A stretch of DNA of 54,743 nt from Candidatus Methanoplasma sp. (GTDB lineage: Archaea; Thermoplasmatota; Thermoplasmata; Methanomassiliicoccales; Methanomethylophilaceae), in NCBI GenBank assembly GCA_031261625.1, contig JAISJG010000011.1, positions 1 to 54,743 of the forward strand. Direction: 5' to 3'. Positions 43,687 to 53,087 of the stretch are shown piece after piece (position 1 is the first letter of the stretch; every line of letters starts with the position of its first letter). Position numbers and translations under genes: made by a program. The notes beneath the pieces are model-generated. The model ran no database searches and was not told the origin of the DNA. It was given only the letters and a program-made list of their open reading frames with translations.

Positions 43687-44919
43687 TCAGTTATTTAACA
43701 CTCTTCCGGTCAGATATGTGGAGGCACAGCCTGTTATCTGAACGCGTGCGAATGCACCGATCGGGAGATCCGTTTCAACGGCGACCGGCCGGTAATTATC
43801 GGTCCTGGCTATTTTGCTCCCGGCCCTTCCGTTCTCTGTCACAAGAACGTTGAATTCCCTTCCTACGAGTTCACTGTTCACGTTGTATTCGGTAGTGTTC
43901 TTTACTTCCGTCAGGTGTGTTGAACGCTCTTTGACGATACGTCCGTGCACCTGTTCCATCTCTGCGGCTTCCGTTCCCGGCCTTGCGGAGAATCTTGTTA
44001 TGTTGATGGTGTCGGCCTTCAATTCTTCGATAAGACCGATGCTTTTCATGTGGTCCTCATCCGTTTCTCCCGGAAATCCCGATATTATATCGGTGGAGAT
44101 GCTCATGTCCGGGAATCTTGAACGTATTCTGCCGACCATCGAAAGGAATTCGTCCCTGGTGTAATTCCTTCCCATGGAATCGAGAATGGTATCGCTGCCG
44201 CTCTGCACCGGAATATGCAGGAAACGATAAACGCGGCGGTCTTCCATGACATCCAACAGTCTGTCCAGGATCGGTCTCAGAAGATTAGGGTTCATCATCC
44301 CTATCCTGATGCGGTATTCTCCTTCGCGTTCCAGCATTTTTCCGATAAGGGAGGCAAGATTCGTCCCTGTGTCCAGGCCGTAGCAGGCTGTGTCCTGCGC
44401 AGTGATCAGTATCTCTTTGGTTCCGGCATCGATCATTCTGTTGAAACGTCCGACGAGTTCGTCGGCGGGATAACTGACCAGCGACCCTCTGGCGAATTTC
44501 GTGATACAATAGGTACACGCGCCGAGGCATCCCTGCGCTATGGGGATTATGTTCCCGCTTTCTGCTGTTTCCGTAATGCATCCGCACCCGTAACGTTCTT
44601 CGACAAGCGACGAGAAATCATCATAGCCTCCGGGAGGTATCACCAAAGAATCCGGAAGGCGTATTGTTATGCGGTTTGTCTGAACTTTCGCCATGCATCC
44701 GGTGACGATGACCTCCTTACCCATGTTCCGAAGGTCGGACATGCGCTTGATCATCTTCTTCTCGGTGGCATCCACCACGGTGCATGTGTTGAGAACGACG
44801 ATATCCGCTGTTTCCGCGGAATCGGTCTTCTCGTGACCAAGTGCACTCATGCGTTCGGAGAGTTGGAATCCTTCTCCGTAGTTCATCGTGCAGCCGTACG
44901 ATTCTACGTAATATCTCAT
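43687..44919 (-). CDS. tRNA (N6-threonylcarbamoyladenosine(37)-C2)-methylthiotransferase, MtaB/CDKAL1 type
   Basis: 410 residues. The N-terminal UPF0004 domain has cysteines in ESYGCTMN, LNTCTVVD and TGCMAK for one [4Fe-4S] cluster; the radical SAM domain has GCLGACTYCITK (CxxxCxxC), and a C-terminal TRAM domain follows (PIGAFARVQITGCASTYLTG). It converts t6A37 to ms2t6A37 in ANN-decoding tRNAs. Next to aIF2-beta, a common archaeal arrangement. Confidence 0.93.
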   Translation of the reverse strand: MRYYVESYGCTMNYGEGFQLSERMSALGHEKTDSAETADIVVLNTCTVVDATEKKMIKRMSDLRNMGKEVIVTGCMAKVQTNRITIRLPDSLVIPPGGYDDFSSLVEERYGCGCITETAESGNIIPIAQGCLGACTYCITKFARGSLVSYPADELVGRFNRMIDAGTKEILITAQDTACYGLDTGTNLASLIGKMLEREGEYRIRIGMMNPNLLRPILDRLLDVMEDRRVYRFLHIPVQSGSDTILDSMGRNYTRDEFLSMVGRIRSRFPDMSISTDIISGFPGETDEDHMKSIGLIEELKADTINITRFSARPGTEAAEMEQVHGRIVKERSTHLTEVKNTTEYNVNSELVGREFNVLVTENGRAGSKIARTDNYRPVAVETDLPIGAFARVQITGCASTYLTGRVLNN

Positions 44920-44920
44920 T

Positions 44921-45553
44921 TCAGCGTGTGGCGGCCTCGGTGGTTACCTGGCCGAAGGCCGTCTTGGCGGAGATGTTGGTGATCTTGACACGGACGGTCG
45001 TACCTTTGACGGTACCTGGTGCGATAACAAGATAGTCAAGCATTTTTCCAATTCCATCGCCTTTCTTTCCCACATCGGAAACGAACAGGTCGATGATGTC
45101 CCCTTCTCTGAGGACGTTCTGTGAATCGGATTTCGCTGCTTTCCTGACATTGATGGAACGGCGTGCACCGCATGCCTCGCATTCTAGAATGAGAGTACGG
45201 TCGTCTTTGACGATCTTAGTGTCGGGGAGACCGCATTCGGAGCAGATAACATATGTTTCCGTGTAGGTCTCGATCTTCTCGTTGATGTTCTGGGGCGAGA
45301 TCTTGGCTTTGAAGACGACCCTGCGTCCGTCGATGTTGCCGGGTGTACCTAACTCCCTCAAAAGGAACTGAAGTACGTGCTGAGGATCCCTCCTCAGTTT
45401 GTCAGTGACATCTATGAAGTTCCTGAAGACCGTTATCTTTCCTTCCTGGAGGATATCCAGTTCCGGAAGTTCGAACCTCTCGTGGTTCTCGATGGTCTCG
45501 GGAAGGACATCTTTTGCTCTGTCCAGCAATTTGAAATAATCGTCATCTGCCAT
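44921..45553 (-). CDS. eif2b: Translation initiation factor aIF2 subunit beta with C-terminal TRAM domain
   Basis: 210 residues against about 140 for the short form. The N-terminal eIF2-beta domain ends in a zinc finger (ICSECGLPD..CEACGARR), followed by a TRAM domain from about residue 150. The same fusion is found in some methanogens. It binds Met-tRNAi with the alpha and gamma subunits. It is 1 bp ahead of the methylthiotransferase. Confidence 0.94.
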   Translation of the reverse strand: MADDDYFKLLDRAKDVLPETIENHERFELPELDILQEGKITVFRNFIDVTDKLRRDPQHVLQFLLRELGTPGNIDGRRVVFKAKISPQNINEKIETYTETYVICSECGLPDTKIVKDDRTLILECEACGARRSINVRKAAKSDSQNVLREGDIIDLFVSDVGKKGDGIGKMLDYLVIAPGTVKGTTVRVKITNISAKTAFGQVTTEAATR

Positions 45554-45556
45554 TTT

Positions 45557-45598
45557 ATCGCCTGACCCGACTTAAACATGAATCGTTTATAAAGGTTT
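45557..45598 (-). promoter_or_regulatory. Promoter of the aIF2-beta gene, duplicated at 46112-46152
   Basis: On the minus strand it reads AAACCTTTATAAACGATTC, a clear TATA box ahead of the start codon at 45553. Nearly the same 41-42 bp occur upstream of the next leftward gene at 46112-46152. Confidence 0.6.
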
Positions 45599-46057
45599 AG
45601 TCAGGCGTTTACCTGTGAATTCTTTGACGTCCAACCTTAATACGAGCGTGAGGGCCAACGATCTTTCGTCGTATTCGAAGTGTTTTTCTTTGCTGTAATG
45701 GCTCATCAGACGGTCCAGTCCTTTGATCCTGTCCTCTTCTATGTTTATGATCCCGGTGCCGATGATGCTCTCGTAGTTCATCGAATATCCGCAGGCCGTT
45801 TCCCCTGTGACCAATTGGTGCGAGCAATCCATTTCGAAACATACTTGGGGATTCCTCCGGAGGATATCGACCTTCCTGCCTTCCAGTGCGGAGTGGAAAT
45901 ACAAGGTCAGTTTTCCGTCGGTGAGGTCGTAACCGAAATTGAGCGGAACGATATACGGTGTATCTCCGTCGATGAGTGCCAGACGGCACACGTCGCATCT
46001 TTCGATAACGGATCTCAGATCATCGGGATCCCGGATCTCTCTGTTGGCCTTGCGCAT
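45587..46057 (-). CDS. Pyridoxamine 5'-phosphate oxidase-related flavoprotein (NimA-like)
   Basis: 156 residues. REIRDPDDLRSVIERCDVCRLALIDGDTPYIVPLNFGYD is the typical beginning of the Nim/PNPOx-like flavin-binding split-barrel family, with FHSALEGRKVDILRRNPQVCFE further in. Members bind FMN; the actual reaction here is unknown. It has its own promoter, a copy of the one before aIF2-beta. Confidence 0.88.
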   Translation of the reverse strand: MRKANREIRDPDDLRSVIERCDVCRLALIDGDTPYIVPLNFGYDLTDGKLTLYFHSALEGRKVDILRRNPQVCFEMDCSHQLVTGETACGYSMNYESIIGTGIINIEEDRIKGLDRLMSHYSKEKHFEYDERSLALTLVLRLDVKEFTGKRLTKPL

Positions 46058-46111
46058 TGTGCTCCTCCCCTTCAGTTTACGTCTTTTCGGCGCTTATTGC
46101 TGTTGACATTC

Positions 46112-46152
46112 ATCGCCTGATTCATACTAACACGAATCGTTTATTAAGGTTT
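46112..46152 (-). promoter_or_regulatory. Promoter of the PNPOx-like gene, near-copy of 45557-45598
   Basis: Minus-strand AAACCTTAATAAACGATTC resembles the aIF2-beta promoter. The copy even includes an ATG at the place of the aIF2-beta start; a leader of about 55 nt with GGGGAGGAG lies between it and the PNPOx start. Confidence 0.5.
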
Positions 46153-46195
46153 GGCGGAACAGGGGGGCTTTCATGACAGATGTTTTCGATTGAAT

Positions 46196-46227
46196 ATAAT
46201 CATGTTACGTCGTAGTATGATTATATT
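46196..46227 (+). repeat. Left copy of a 32-bp repeat flanking the ATPase gene
   Basis: Identical over 32 bp to 47654-47685. The core holds an inverted repeat: AATATAATCAT (46193-46203) and ATGATTATATT (46217-46227), 11 bp perfect, around a 13-bp spacer. It lies 25 bp ahead of the ATPase start and covers its likely promoter (GATTATATTTAT). Confidence 0.9.
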
Positions 46228-46251
46228 TATTTGAACATCCATATACGGGAT

Positions 46252-47631
46252 ATGGAAGAGAAATTCATCGGCAGAGAATATGAGCTTTCCCAGTTGGAAT
46301 CAAGATATTCCAATGATGATTTCGAGTTCGTTGCGATATATGGGCGCAGGAGGGTCGGAAAGACGACCCTCATCACTGAATTCACCAAAGGAAAAAAAAC
46401 AATATCATTTCAGGCCGTTAATGCTTCCATCAGCGATAATCTGAGAGCAATGAGTGCGGCAGTATCATCATATGAAGGCAGACCGTCCGGACTTTCTTTC
46501 GGTCATATCGATGATGCATTGCATTATATTTTCGATCTTGCTTCCGAAGAGAAGATCATATTCGTAATCGACGAGTATCCGTATCTTGCCGAATCATATC
46601 CTCCCGTTTCCTCGCTGCTACAGGCGATCATCGACCGCAGTCAGAGTTCCAAGATGTTCCTCATACTCTGCGGATCATCCAACAGTTTTATGGAATCCCA
46701 GGTCCTCGGCGACAAGAGTCCTCTTTACGGCAGAGCAACAGGAAAGATGAGGATGGAACCGTTCGATTATCTGGAATCCGGAAAATTCGTCGACAATTAT
46801 GACAGTGCAGACAGGCTGAGTGCATACGGGATGGTCGGAGGTATTCCGCAGTTTCTGAAGAAAATAAACGATTCTCGGTCTCTGAAGGATAACCTGGAAT
46901 CTTTGGTGCACAGGGATTCCATGATGTATGATGCGATAGAGAACATGATGAACATGGAGTTCAGGAAACCCGCAGTATATAATTCGATAATAGCATCGAT
47001 AGCCAACGGGAATCGCAGAGTAAGGGACATATCCACATCGATGGGAATGGAGTCCAACGATATCACTGCCTATCTGGCACAACTGGTCGAAGTGGGGATA
47101 ATCGGTAAAGAGCGGCCGATCAATACTGACTCGAAGAAGAGTGCGGTATATTACATCAGAGACAATCTTATCAGTTTCTGGTTCGGGTGCGTAAGGGACA
47201 GTGTATCGGACATTATCGCGGGGGATACAGAAGGCGCATGCGAAGATATCCTGAGGCGTTTCCAAACCCGCATGGGGTATGTGTTCGAAGATGCCTGCAG
47301 AACATACATTTCAAAAAGTACTAAATTCCATGATGTCGGAAGATGGTGGGGTTCCGACACCAAGAACAGGACACAGGTCGAGATCGATATCGTCGGAACG
47401 AGGAAAATAAACGGCAGGACCGTCGGGCTCTTCGGTGAGTGCAAATACCGTAACGAACCGATGGACGTCGATGTGCTGGAATCATTGCTGTATGAGTCGG
47501 AACTCGTGAGCGGATTCGATTCCAAAGAGTATGTTCTATTCTCCAAATCAGGTTTCACTCAACGCTTGAAGTCTAGGGCAGAGGAAACCGGAGTCGAATT
47601 GGCGACATTGGACGATCTGTACGGGAAGTGA
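46252..47631 (+). CDS. Archaeal ATPase (ATPase_2) with DUF234-like C-terminus
   Basis: 460 residues. P-loop GRRRVGKTT lies close to the N-terminus (FIGREYELSQLE precedes it), Walker B is IIFVIDEYPYL. The C-terminal third has EIDIVG..FGECKYRNE, which looks like a PD-(D/E)XK nuclease core. The family is highly multiplied in archaea and its role is not settled. The gene is framed by 32-bp direct repeats and has no other gene in the unit. The ATG at 46252 is preferred over TTG at 46231. Confidence 0.88.
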   Translation: MEEKFIGREYELSQLESRYSNDDFEFVAIYGRRRVGKTTLITEFTKGKKTISFQAVNASISDNLRAMSAAVSSYEGRPSGLSFGHIDDALHYIFDLASEEKIIFVIDEYPYLAESYPPVSSLLQAIIDRSQSSKMFLILCGSSNSFMESQVLGDKSPLYGRATGKMRMEPFDYLESGKFVDNYDSADRLSAYGMVGGIPQFLKKINDSRSLKDNLESLVHRDSMMYDAIENMMNMEFRKPAVYNSIIASIANGNRRVRDISTSMGMESNDITAYLAQLVEVGIIGKERPINTDSKKSAVYYIRDNLISFWFGCVRDSVSDIIAGDTEGACEDILRRFQTRMGYVFEDACRTYISKSTKFHDVGRWWGSDTKNRTQVEIDIVGTRKINGRTVGLFGECKYRNEPMDVDVLESLLYESELVSGFDSKEYVLFSKSGFTQRLKSRAEETGVELATLDDLYGK

Positions 47632-47653
47632 AATGCGGCCCTTCTGAAAATTA

Positions 47654-47685
47654 ATAATCATGTTACGTCGTAGTATGATTATATT
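47654..47685 (+). repeat. Right copy of the 32-bp repeat flanking the ATPase gene
   Basis: Identical to 46196-46227. It begins 22 bp after the ATPase stop. The two copies are in the same orientation, 1,458 bp apart. Confidence 0.9.
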
Positions 47686-47749
47686 CAATTCGGAGTTATG
47701 ATGTAAGTGATAAAGATAGAATCAAGTCATCAGTACGCATATGGGGACA

Positions 47750-47789
47750 GGTAGAAGGAGGACGGGTTTTACCTGCCAGGCCTTCTACC
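47750..47789 (-). terminator. Hairpin behind pyrG
   Basis: GGTAGAAGG (47750-47758) and CCTTCTACC (47781-47789) form a 9-bp stem with a 22-nt loop, 13 bp past the pyrG stop on the minus strand. No T-run follows. Confidence 0.45.
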
Positions 47790-47801
47790 ATTTCCCGGTT
47801 A

Positions 47802-49427
47802 TCAGACTTTCTTCGAGGATTTTTCCATATACTCTATGGCGGCATCCACAAGTCCCTGGTGAAGCGGTGACGGCTTCTCAGGGCGGGACTTGAATTCCGG
47901 GTGGAACTGCGAAGCGACGAAGTATGGGTGTTTTTTCAGTTCACCGATCTCCATCCTGGTTCCGTCGTCCGATCTTCCTGTGAGGACCCATCCTGCTTTT
48001 TCCAGTCTGCTGATGTACTCGTGATTCACTTCGAATCTGTGTCTGTGTCTTTCGGAGATATCCTGGGTTCCGTACAGTTTCGCGGCCTTGGACCCTTCTT
48101 TGATCTTGACGGATTGTGCACCCAGACGCATGGTGGCGCCCATGGCCTCCTGGCCTTTCTGCTCGTTCATCAGACAGATGACGGGATACTCGGTATCCTG
48201 GTCGAATTCGGTACTGTTCGCATTATCAAGGCCGAGCACATGTCTCGATATCTCGATGGTGGCTATCTGGAATCCGAGGCATACTCCGAGGAACGGTATC
48301 TTGTTCTCGCGTGCGAACTGTGCGGCAACGATCTTCCCTTCTATTCCTCTTATCCCGAAACCTCCGGGAATGAGTATTCCGTGCACATCGCCGAGGAGTT
48401 CTTTCGGATCATCGTTAAGGAGATTGTCACTGTCGATGAATTTGATCCTGACCTTACATTTCTGTTTCGCTCCGGCGTGGGTGAAGGCCTCGATGTGGCT
48501 TAAGTACGAATCTGCGAGCGAGGTGTATTTCCCTACGAGGGCGATGCGTACTTCCTTTTTGGGATTGAGGACGTTATCGAGGAATTTTTCCCATTCCTTC
48601 ATGTTCCTTTTAGTGGTCATGGGGCGGAGTTTCATCTTGTCCAAGATGTAGTCCGGCACGCCCTGTTTCTCAAGGGTCAGAGGAACTTCGTATATGGATC
48701 TGGCATCCGGAAGAGAGATGACGGCTTTTTCGTCGACATCACAGAACATGGCGATTTTGGCCCTTGCCACATCTGTCAGGGGTTCCGAGCTTCTTCCGAT
48801 GATTATGTCGGGGCGGATACCCAATCCCATGAGGTCCTTGACCGAGCGCTGAGTGGGTTTTGTCTTCTCTTCGCCTACAGAACCCATTATCGGTATGAGC
48901 GTCGTGTGGACGAAAAGTACGTTCTCTTCTTTTCCTAAGTCGCGGCCGAGCTGTCTTGCGGCTTCGAGGAAGGGCATGGATTCAATATCTCCGACGGTCC
49001 CTCCGAGTTCCACGATCGTTACATCGGAACCGGATTCTCTGGCGACCTTCATGACCCTTTTTTTGATCTCGTCTGTTATGTGGGGGATAATCTGTACAGT
49101 CTTTCCGAGATAGGTACCTAGTCTTTCGTCCTCTATTACTGATTTGTATATCTTGCCGGTGGTGATGTTGTGGTCCCTCGTAAGTTCGAGGTCCACGAAT
49201 CTTTCGTAGTTACCGAGGTCGAGGTCCACTTCCCCACCGTCGTCGAGCACATACACCTCGCCGTGCTCGTAAGGATTCATCGTCCCTGCATCGATGTTAA
49301 GGTAAGGGTCTATCTTTATCGCGGATACAACGAGTCCGCGCGCTTTGAGGAGACGGCCTATCGAAGACGCCGTGATCCCTTTTCCCAATCCCGAGATAAC
49401 TCCACCGCTGACGAAAATCAATTTCAT
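47802..49427 (-). CDS. pyrG: CTP synthase
   Basis: 541 residues. The N-terminal amidoligase domain starts [27 protein letters not shown] with its P-loop, [19 protein letters not shown] follows, and the glutaminase domain has the nucleophile in [14 protein letters not shown]. It turns UTP into CTP using glutamine. Full length; single-gene unit. Confidence 0.98.
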   Translation of the reverse strand: MKLIFVSGGVISGLGKGITASSIGRLLKARGLVVSAIKIDPYLNIDAGTMNPYEHGEVYVLDDGGEVDLDLGNYERFVDLELTRDHNITTGKIYKSVIEDERLGTYLGKTVQIIPHITDEIKKRVMKVARESGSDVTIVELGGTVGDIESMPFLEAARQLGRDLGKEENVLFVHTTLIPIMGSVGEEKTKPTQRSVKDLMGLGIRPDIIIGRSSEPLTDVARAKIAMFCDVDEKAVISLPDARSIYEVPLTLEKQGVPDYILDKMKLRPMTTKRNMKEWEKFLDNVLNPKKEVRIALVGKYTSLADSYLSHIEAFTHAGAKQKCKVRIKFIDSDNLLNDDPKELLGDVHGILIPGGFGIRGIEGKIVAAQFARENKIPFLGVCLGFQIATIEISRHVLGLDNANSTEFDQDTEYPVICLMNEQKGQEAMGATMRLGAQSVKIKEGSKAAKLYGTQDISERHRHRFEVNHEYISRLEKAGWVLTGRSDDGTRMEIGELKKHPYFVASQFHPEFKSRPEKPSPLHQGLVDAAIEYMEKSSKKV

Positions 49428-49782
49428 TATAAATCAACGGGAACCTTCGTATGGTTCGAAAATACATAAAGATGTTTATGCATTCTCTCCATCAGAACGC
49501 CGAACAATATTACATTAAGAATATCTGTGCCTGTTGTCGCGGCTCGGCGGGAAAACCTGTTGCGATCATAACAGTAATCTTTTTCTAGTGAAGCAATGTT
49601 GGAGTATTTCCAAGAGGGGCTGCGAAACATTTCTTTTAGACGATTTAGGTGTGTTTCCGCCTTATAAAAGGTGTTATATAGCTAATCAGGCTAGCCACCT
49701 TCAGCATAAAGCTATGCAAACCGCATGAGCTTTAAATACGATAACAATAATCGCGAAAAATACTTCAGAATGAGGTGAAAAG
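49428..49782. promoter_or_regulatory. Divergent region between pyrG and rps12
   Basis: 355 bp without a gene. For rps12, TTTAAATAC at 49731-49739 is the most likely TATA box; CTTATAAAAG (about 49661) and GTTATATAG (about 49673) are other candidates. The RBS GAGGTGA is at 49772-49778. I see no RNA gene here. Confidence 0.5.
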
Positions 49783-50211
49783 TTGGGTAATGGTCTTTAT
49801 ACCGCAAGGAAAATGAGAGAGGATAGGCAGAAGTTCCGCTGGCTTGACAGAGGATACAAGAAGAGAGTACTTAAGTTGAGGGAGAAATCCGACCCGCTCG
49901 AGGGATCGGCACAGGCCCGCGGCATCGTGCTGGAGAAAGTGGGAGTCGAAGCTAAACAGCCGAACTCCGCTATCCGTAAGTGCGTCAAGGTACAGCTTAT
50001 TAAGAACGGACGCCAGATCACAGCCTTCGCGGTCGGAGACGGTGCTATCAACTTCATCGACGAGCACGACGAAGTACTCGTAGAAGGTATCGGCGGTAGG
50101 ATGGGTCGTTCATACGGTGACATCCCCGGAGTCCGTTACAAAGTTATCAAGGTCAACAATGTCTCCCTGAACGAAATGGTCAGGGGAAGGACAGACAAAC
50201 CGGTTAGGTGA
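49783..50211 (+). CDS. rps12: 30S ribosomal protein S12
   Basis: 142 residues, archaeal type: [20 protein letters not shown] start and [19 protein letters not shown]. The start is TTG with GAGGTGA upstream. First gene of the S12-S7-EF2 cluster; rpl30e and nusA, which often precede it in archaea, are not here. Confidence 0.97.
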   Translation: MGNGLYTARKMREDRQKFRWLDRGYKKRVLKLREKSDPLEGSAQARGIVLEKVGVEAKQPNSAIRKCVKVQLIKNGRQITAFAVGDGAINFIDEHDEVLVEGIGGRMGRSYGDIPGVRYKVIKVNNVSLNEMVRGRTDKPVR

Positions 50212-50216
50212 AATAC

Positions 50217-50801
50217 ATGTCAGAAGAGATCGTTGCACAGAAAGTGCTCATATTCGGAAAGTACGATTCGCTCGAGGTAGTCGTCAGCGATGGCGGACTA
50301 GCAAAATACATAAACCTCACACCCACAAATGTACCTCACTCGGGCGGAAAGCACGCTAACAGGTGGTTCGGAAAGTCCAAACTCAGCATCGTTGAGAGGC
50401 TGATCAACAACATCATGAGGACCGAGAAATACACCGGTAAGAAATCAAAGGCATACAAGACTGTATCCGATGCTTTCGACATCATAGCAGCAAAGACCAA
50501 GAAAAACCCGCTTCAGATCCTCATCGACGGATTGGAGAACGCCGCACCCCGCGAAGAGGTCACAAGGCTCCAGTTCGGAGGAATTTCAGTACCCAAAGCA
50601 GTGGACATCTCGCCCCAGAGAAGGCTGGACATCGCGCTCCGTAACCTCTCGAAAGGTGTAGTCGCTGCATCATCGAAGAACAAGAAGCCCATCTACGAGT
50701 GTCTCGCAGATGAGATCATGCTTGCAGCGAAAGGCGATATGACCTCCTTCTCCGTCGCAAAGAAAGAAGAGATCGAGAGAGTCGCCCAGTCGGCAAGGTA
50801 A
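50217..50801 (+). CDS. rps7: 30S ribosomal protein S7
   Basis: 194 residues, archaeal S7 length. HSGGKHANRWFGKSKLSIVERLINNIMR and NPLQILIDGLENAAPREEVTRL are the conserved parts. ATG is 5 bp after the S12 stop. Confidence 0.97.
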   Translation: MSEEIVAQKVLIFGKYDSLEVVVSDGGLAKYINLTPTNVPHSGGKHANRWFGKSKLSIVERLINNIMRTEKYTGKKSKAYKTVSDAFDIIAAKTKKNPLQILIDGLENAAPREEVTRLQFGGISVPKAVDISPQRRLDIALRNLSKGVVAASSKNKKPIYECLADEIMLAAKGDMTSFSVAKKEEIERVAQSAR

Positions 50802-50818
50802 TCGTAAGGTGAGTGGAA

Positions 50819-53026
50819 ATGGGACGTAAAGAAGACAATATCAAACGGGCTACCGAATTAATGGGTACACCCGCACTCATCAGAAACATCGGTACGGCCG
50901 CTCATATCGACCACGGAAAGACCACTTTCTCGGATAACCTCATAGCAGGTGCCGGAATGATGTCCTCCGAGCTCGCAGGAGAGCAGCGCGTTCTCGATTA
51001 CGATCAGCAGGAAGCGGCAAGAGGTATCACCATCAACGCCGCATCCGCATCGATGGTTCACAAGTTCGAGGGTCAGGAATATCTGATCAACCTCATCGAC
51101 ACTCCGGGTCACGTCGACTTCGGAGGAGACGTCACCAGGGCCATGAGGGCTCTTGACGGTGTGTTCATCCTGTGTTGCGCGGTCGAGGGTATCATGCCCC
51201 AGACCGAGACGGTTATCAGGCAGGCGCTCAAAGAGCGTGTAAGGCCCCTTCTGTTCATCAACAAAGTAGACAGAATGATCGTCGAACAGCAGTACACCAA
51301 GGACATGATGGTCGCCAAGTTCTCGAAACTCGTGACCGAGTTCAACCAGAAGATCGCAAACATACTCCCCGCCCCTCTGAACAAGCAGTGGCAGGTCAGT
51401 ATCCAGGACGGAACGGTGGCTTTCGGATCTGCATACAACAACTGGGCGATATCCGCTCCGTTCATGCAGAGATCGAAGATCACTTTCACCGACATCTTCG
51501 AGTACTGTTCCAAAGAGAACGGTCAGAAAGAGCTGGCGAAGAAATCCCCGCTGCACGAGGTCGTTCTCGAAATGGCCATCAGACACATCCAGAACCCGAA
51601 GGATGCACAGAAACTGCGTATCCCCACCATCTGGAAAGGAGATCTCGAATCCCCGCTCGGAAAATCAATGGTAAGTTGCGACCCCCACGGAGATGTGGCA
51701 TTGATGGTCAACAAGATCATCATGGACCCCCACGCCGGTGAGGTCGCCATCGGAAGATTGTTCTCCGGGGACATAAAGAAGGGTCAGACCCTCTATATCG
51801 CCGGAATGCCCAACCCCCAGAGGGTTCAGACCGTCGCACTGATGGTCGGAGCGGACAGGATCACCATCGAGGACGCCATCGCAGGAAACATCGTCGCAGT
51901 CACCGGACTGAAAGATGCCATCGCAGGTTCCTCAATATCGACTCAGAAAGACATGGATCCCTTCGAGAAGATGACCCACTATTCCGAGCCTGTGGTTACA
52001 AAAGCCATCGAGGCGAAGAACATGAAGGATCTTCCGAAGCTCGTCGAGGTCCTCAGGACCATCGCGAAAGCGGATCCGTCACTCAACATCGAGATCAACA
52101 ACGAGACGGGAGAACACCTTCTGTCCGGAATGGGTGAACTGCACCTTGAGATCACGGAATTCCGTATCGTCAAAGAGCAGGGCGTTGATATCGTCTCATC
52201 CCCTCCTATAGTAGTATATCAGGAAGGAGTAAAGGGACGCAACCCGACCGAGTTCGAGGGAAAATCCCCGAACAAGCACAACAAGTTCTACTTCATCGTA
52301 GAACCGCTTGACCAGGCGATCTATGACGCTATCCGCGCCGGTTCGATAGACCCGGATGCGAAGATCAAAGATCCGAAAGCCATGGCAAAGCAGCTTGAGG
52401 AGCTCGGACTCGACAAAGAACTTGCAAAGGGCATAGTCATGTTCAAGAACAGCAACATGCTCCTTGACAACACCAAAGGTATCCAGTACCTCCACGAGAC
52501 AATGGAACTGATAAAACAGTCCTTCGAGGAGGCAATGGTCAGAGGCCCGCTCGCAAACGAGAAGGTCTCAGGTCTCAAAGTCAGACTCGTGGATGCAAAA
52601 CTCCATGAGGATACGATCCACAGAGGACCCGCACAGGTCATCCCCGCCGTCCGCGACGGTATATACGGTGCCATGTGTCAGGCCGGCAGGATACTTCAGG
52701 AACCGATGCAGAAAGTATTCATCAGTGTTCCCCCCGACTTCATGGGAGGGGCGGTCAACCTGATCAACCAGCGCCGCGGTACCATCCTCGAGATGGGACA
52801 GGACGGAGCGGACTCCACCGTACTGGCGGAGTGCCCCGTTGCGGATATGTTCGGATTCGCATCCGATATACGCGGTTCCACACAGGGCCGTGCTCTCTGG
52901 TCCACAGAGAACGCAGGCTTCAAACAGTTGTTACCCGATCTTCAGAAGAAGGTTGTCGCAGAGATCAGGACCCGTAAGGGATTGAACCCTGAGCCCTATG
53001 ATGCCAACTACTACTCGGGCCTGTAA
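50819..53026 (+). CDS. fusA: Translation elongation factor EF-2
   Basis: 735 residues. G1 AHIDHGKTT near residues 25-33, G3 DTPGHVDF, G4 NKVD; the DTIHRGPAQVIPAVRDGIYG segment near the C-terminus includes the His that becomes diphthamide. Moves tRNA and mRNA after peptide transfer. The start at 50819 gives MGRKEDNIKRATELM. Confidence 0.98.
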   Translation: MGRKEDNIKRATELMGTPALIRNIGTAAHIDHGKTTFSDNLIAGAGMMSSELAGEQRVLDYDQQEAARGITINAASASMVHKFEGQEYLINLIDTPGHVDFGGDVTRAMRALDGVFILCCAVEGIMPQTETVIRQALKERVRPLLFINKVDRMIVEQQYTKDMMVAKFSKLVTEFNQKIANILPAPLNKQWQVSIQDGTVAFGSAYNNWAISAPFMQRSKITFTDIFEYCSKENGQKELAKKSPLHEVVLEMAIRHIQNPKDAQKLRIPTIWKGDLESPLGKSMVSCDPHGDVALMVNKIIMDPHAGEVAIGRLFSGDIKKGQTLYIAGMPNPQRVQTVALMVGADRITIEDAIAGNIVAVTGLKDAIAGSSISTQKDMDPFEKMTHYSEPVVTKAIEAKNMKDLPKLVEVLRTIAKADPSLNIEINNETGEHLLSGMGELHLEITEFRIVKEQGVDIVSSPPIVVYQEGVKGRNPTEFEGKSPNKHNKFYFIVEPLDQAIYDAIRAGSIDPDAKIKDPKAMAKQLEELGLDKELAKGIVMFKNSNMLLDNTKGIQYLHETMELIKQSFEEAMVRGPLANEKVSGLKVRLVDAKLHEDTIHRGPAQVIPAVRDGIYGAMCQAGRILQEPMQKVFISVPPDFMGGAVNLINQRRGTILEMGQDGADSTVLAECPVADMFGFASDIRGSTQGRALWSTENAGFKQLLPDLQKKVVAEIRTRKGLNPEPYDANYYSGL

Positions 53027-53028
53027 AC

Positions 53029-53040
53029 TTTAAATATAAA
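53029..53040 (+). promoter_or_regulatory. TATA box before the EF-1A gene
   Basis: TTTAAATATAAA lies in the 61-bp gap behind EF-2, about 48 bp ahead of the EF-1A start; it may give EF-1A extra transcription. Confidence 0.55.
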
Positions 53041-53087
53041 CATCTTATCGCTGAAAAAGCGACCTATAATAGTAGGAGAGTAAAGAA

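Noticed and set aside
49428..49782. Small RNA or 5S rRNA between pyrG and rps12
   Set aside because: No 5S core, no C/D box pair and no clear stable fold were found by eye.
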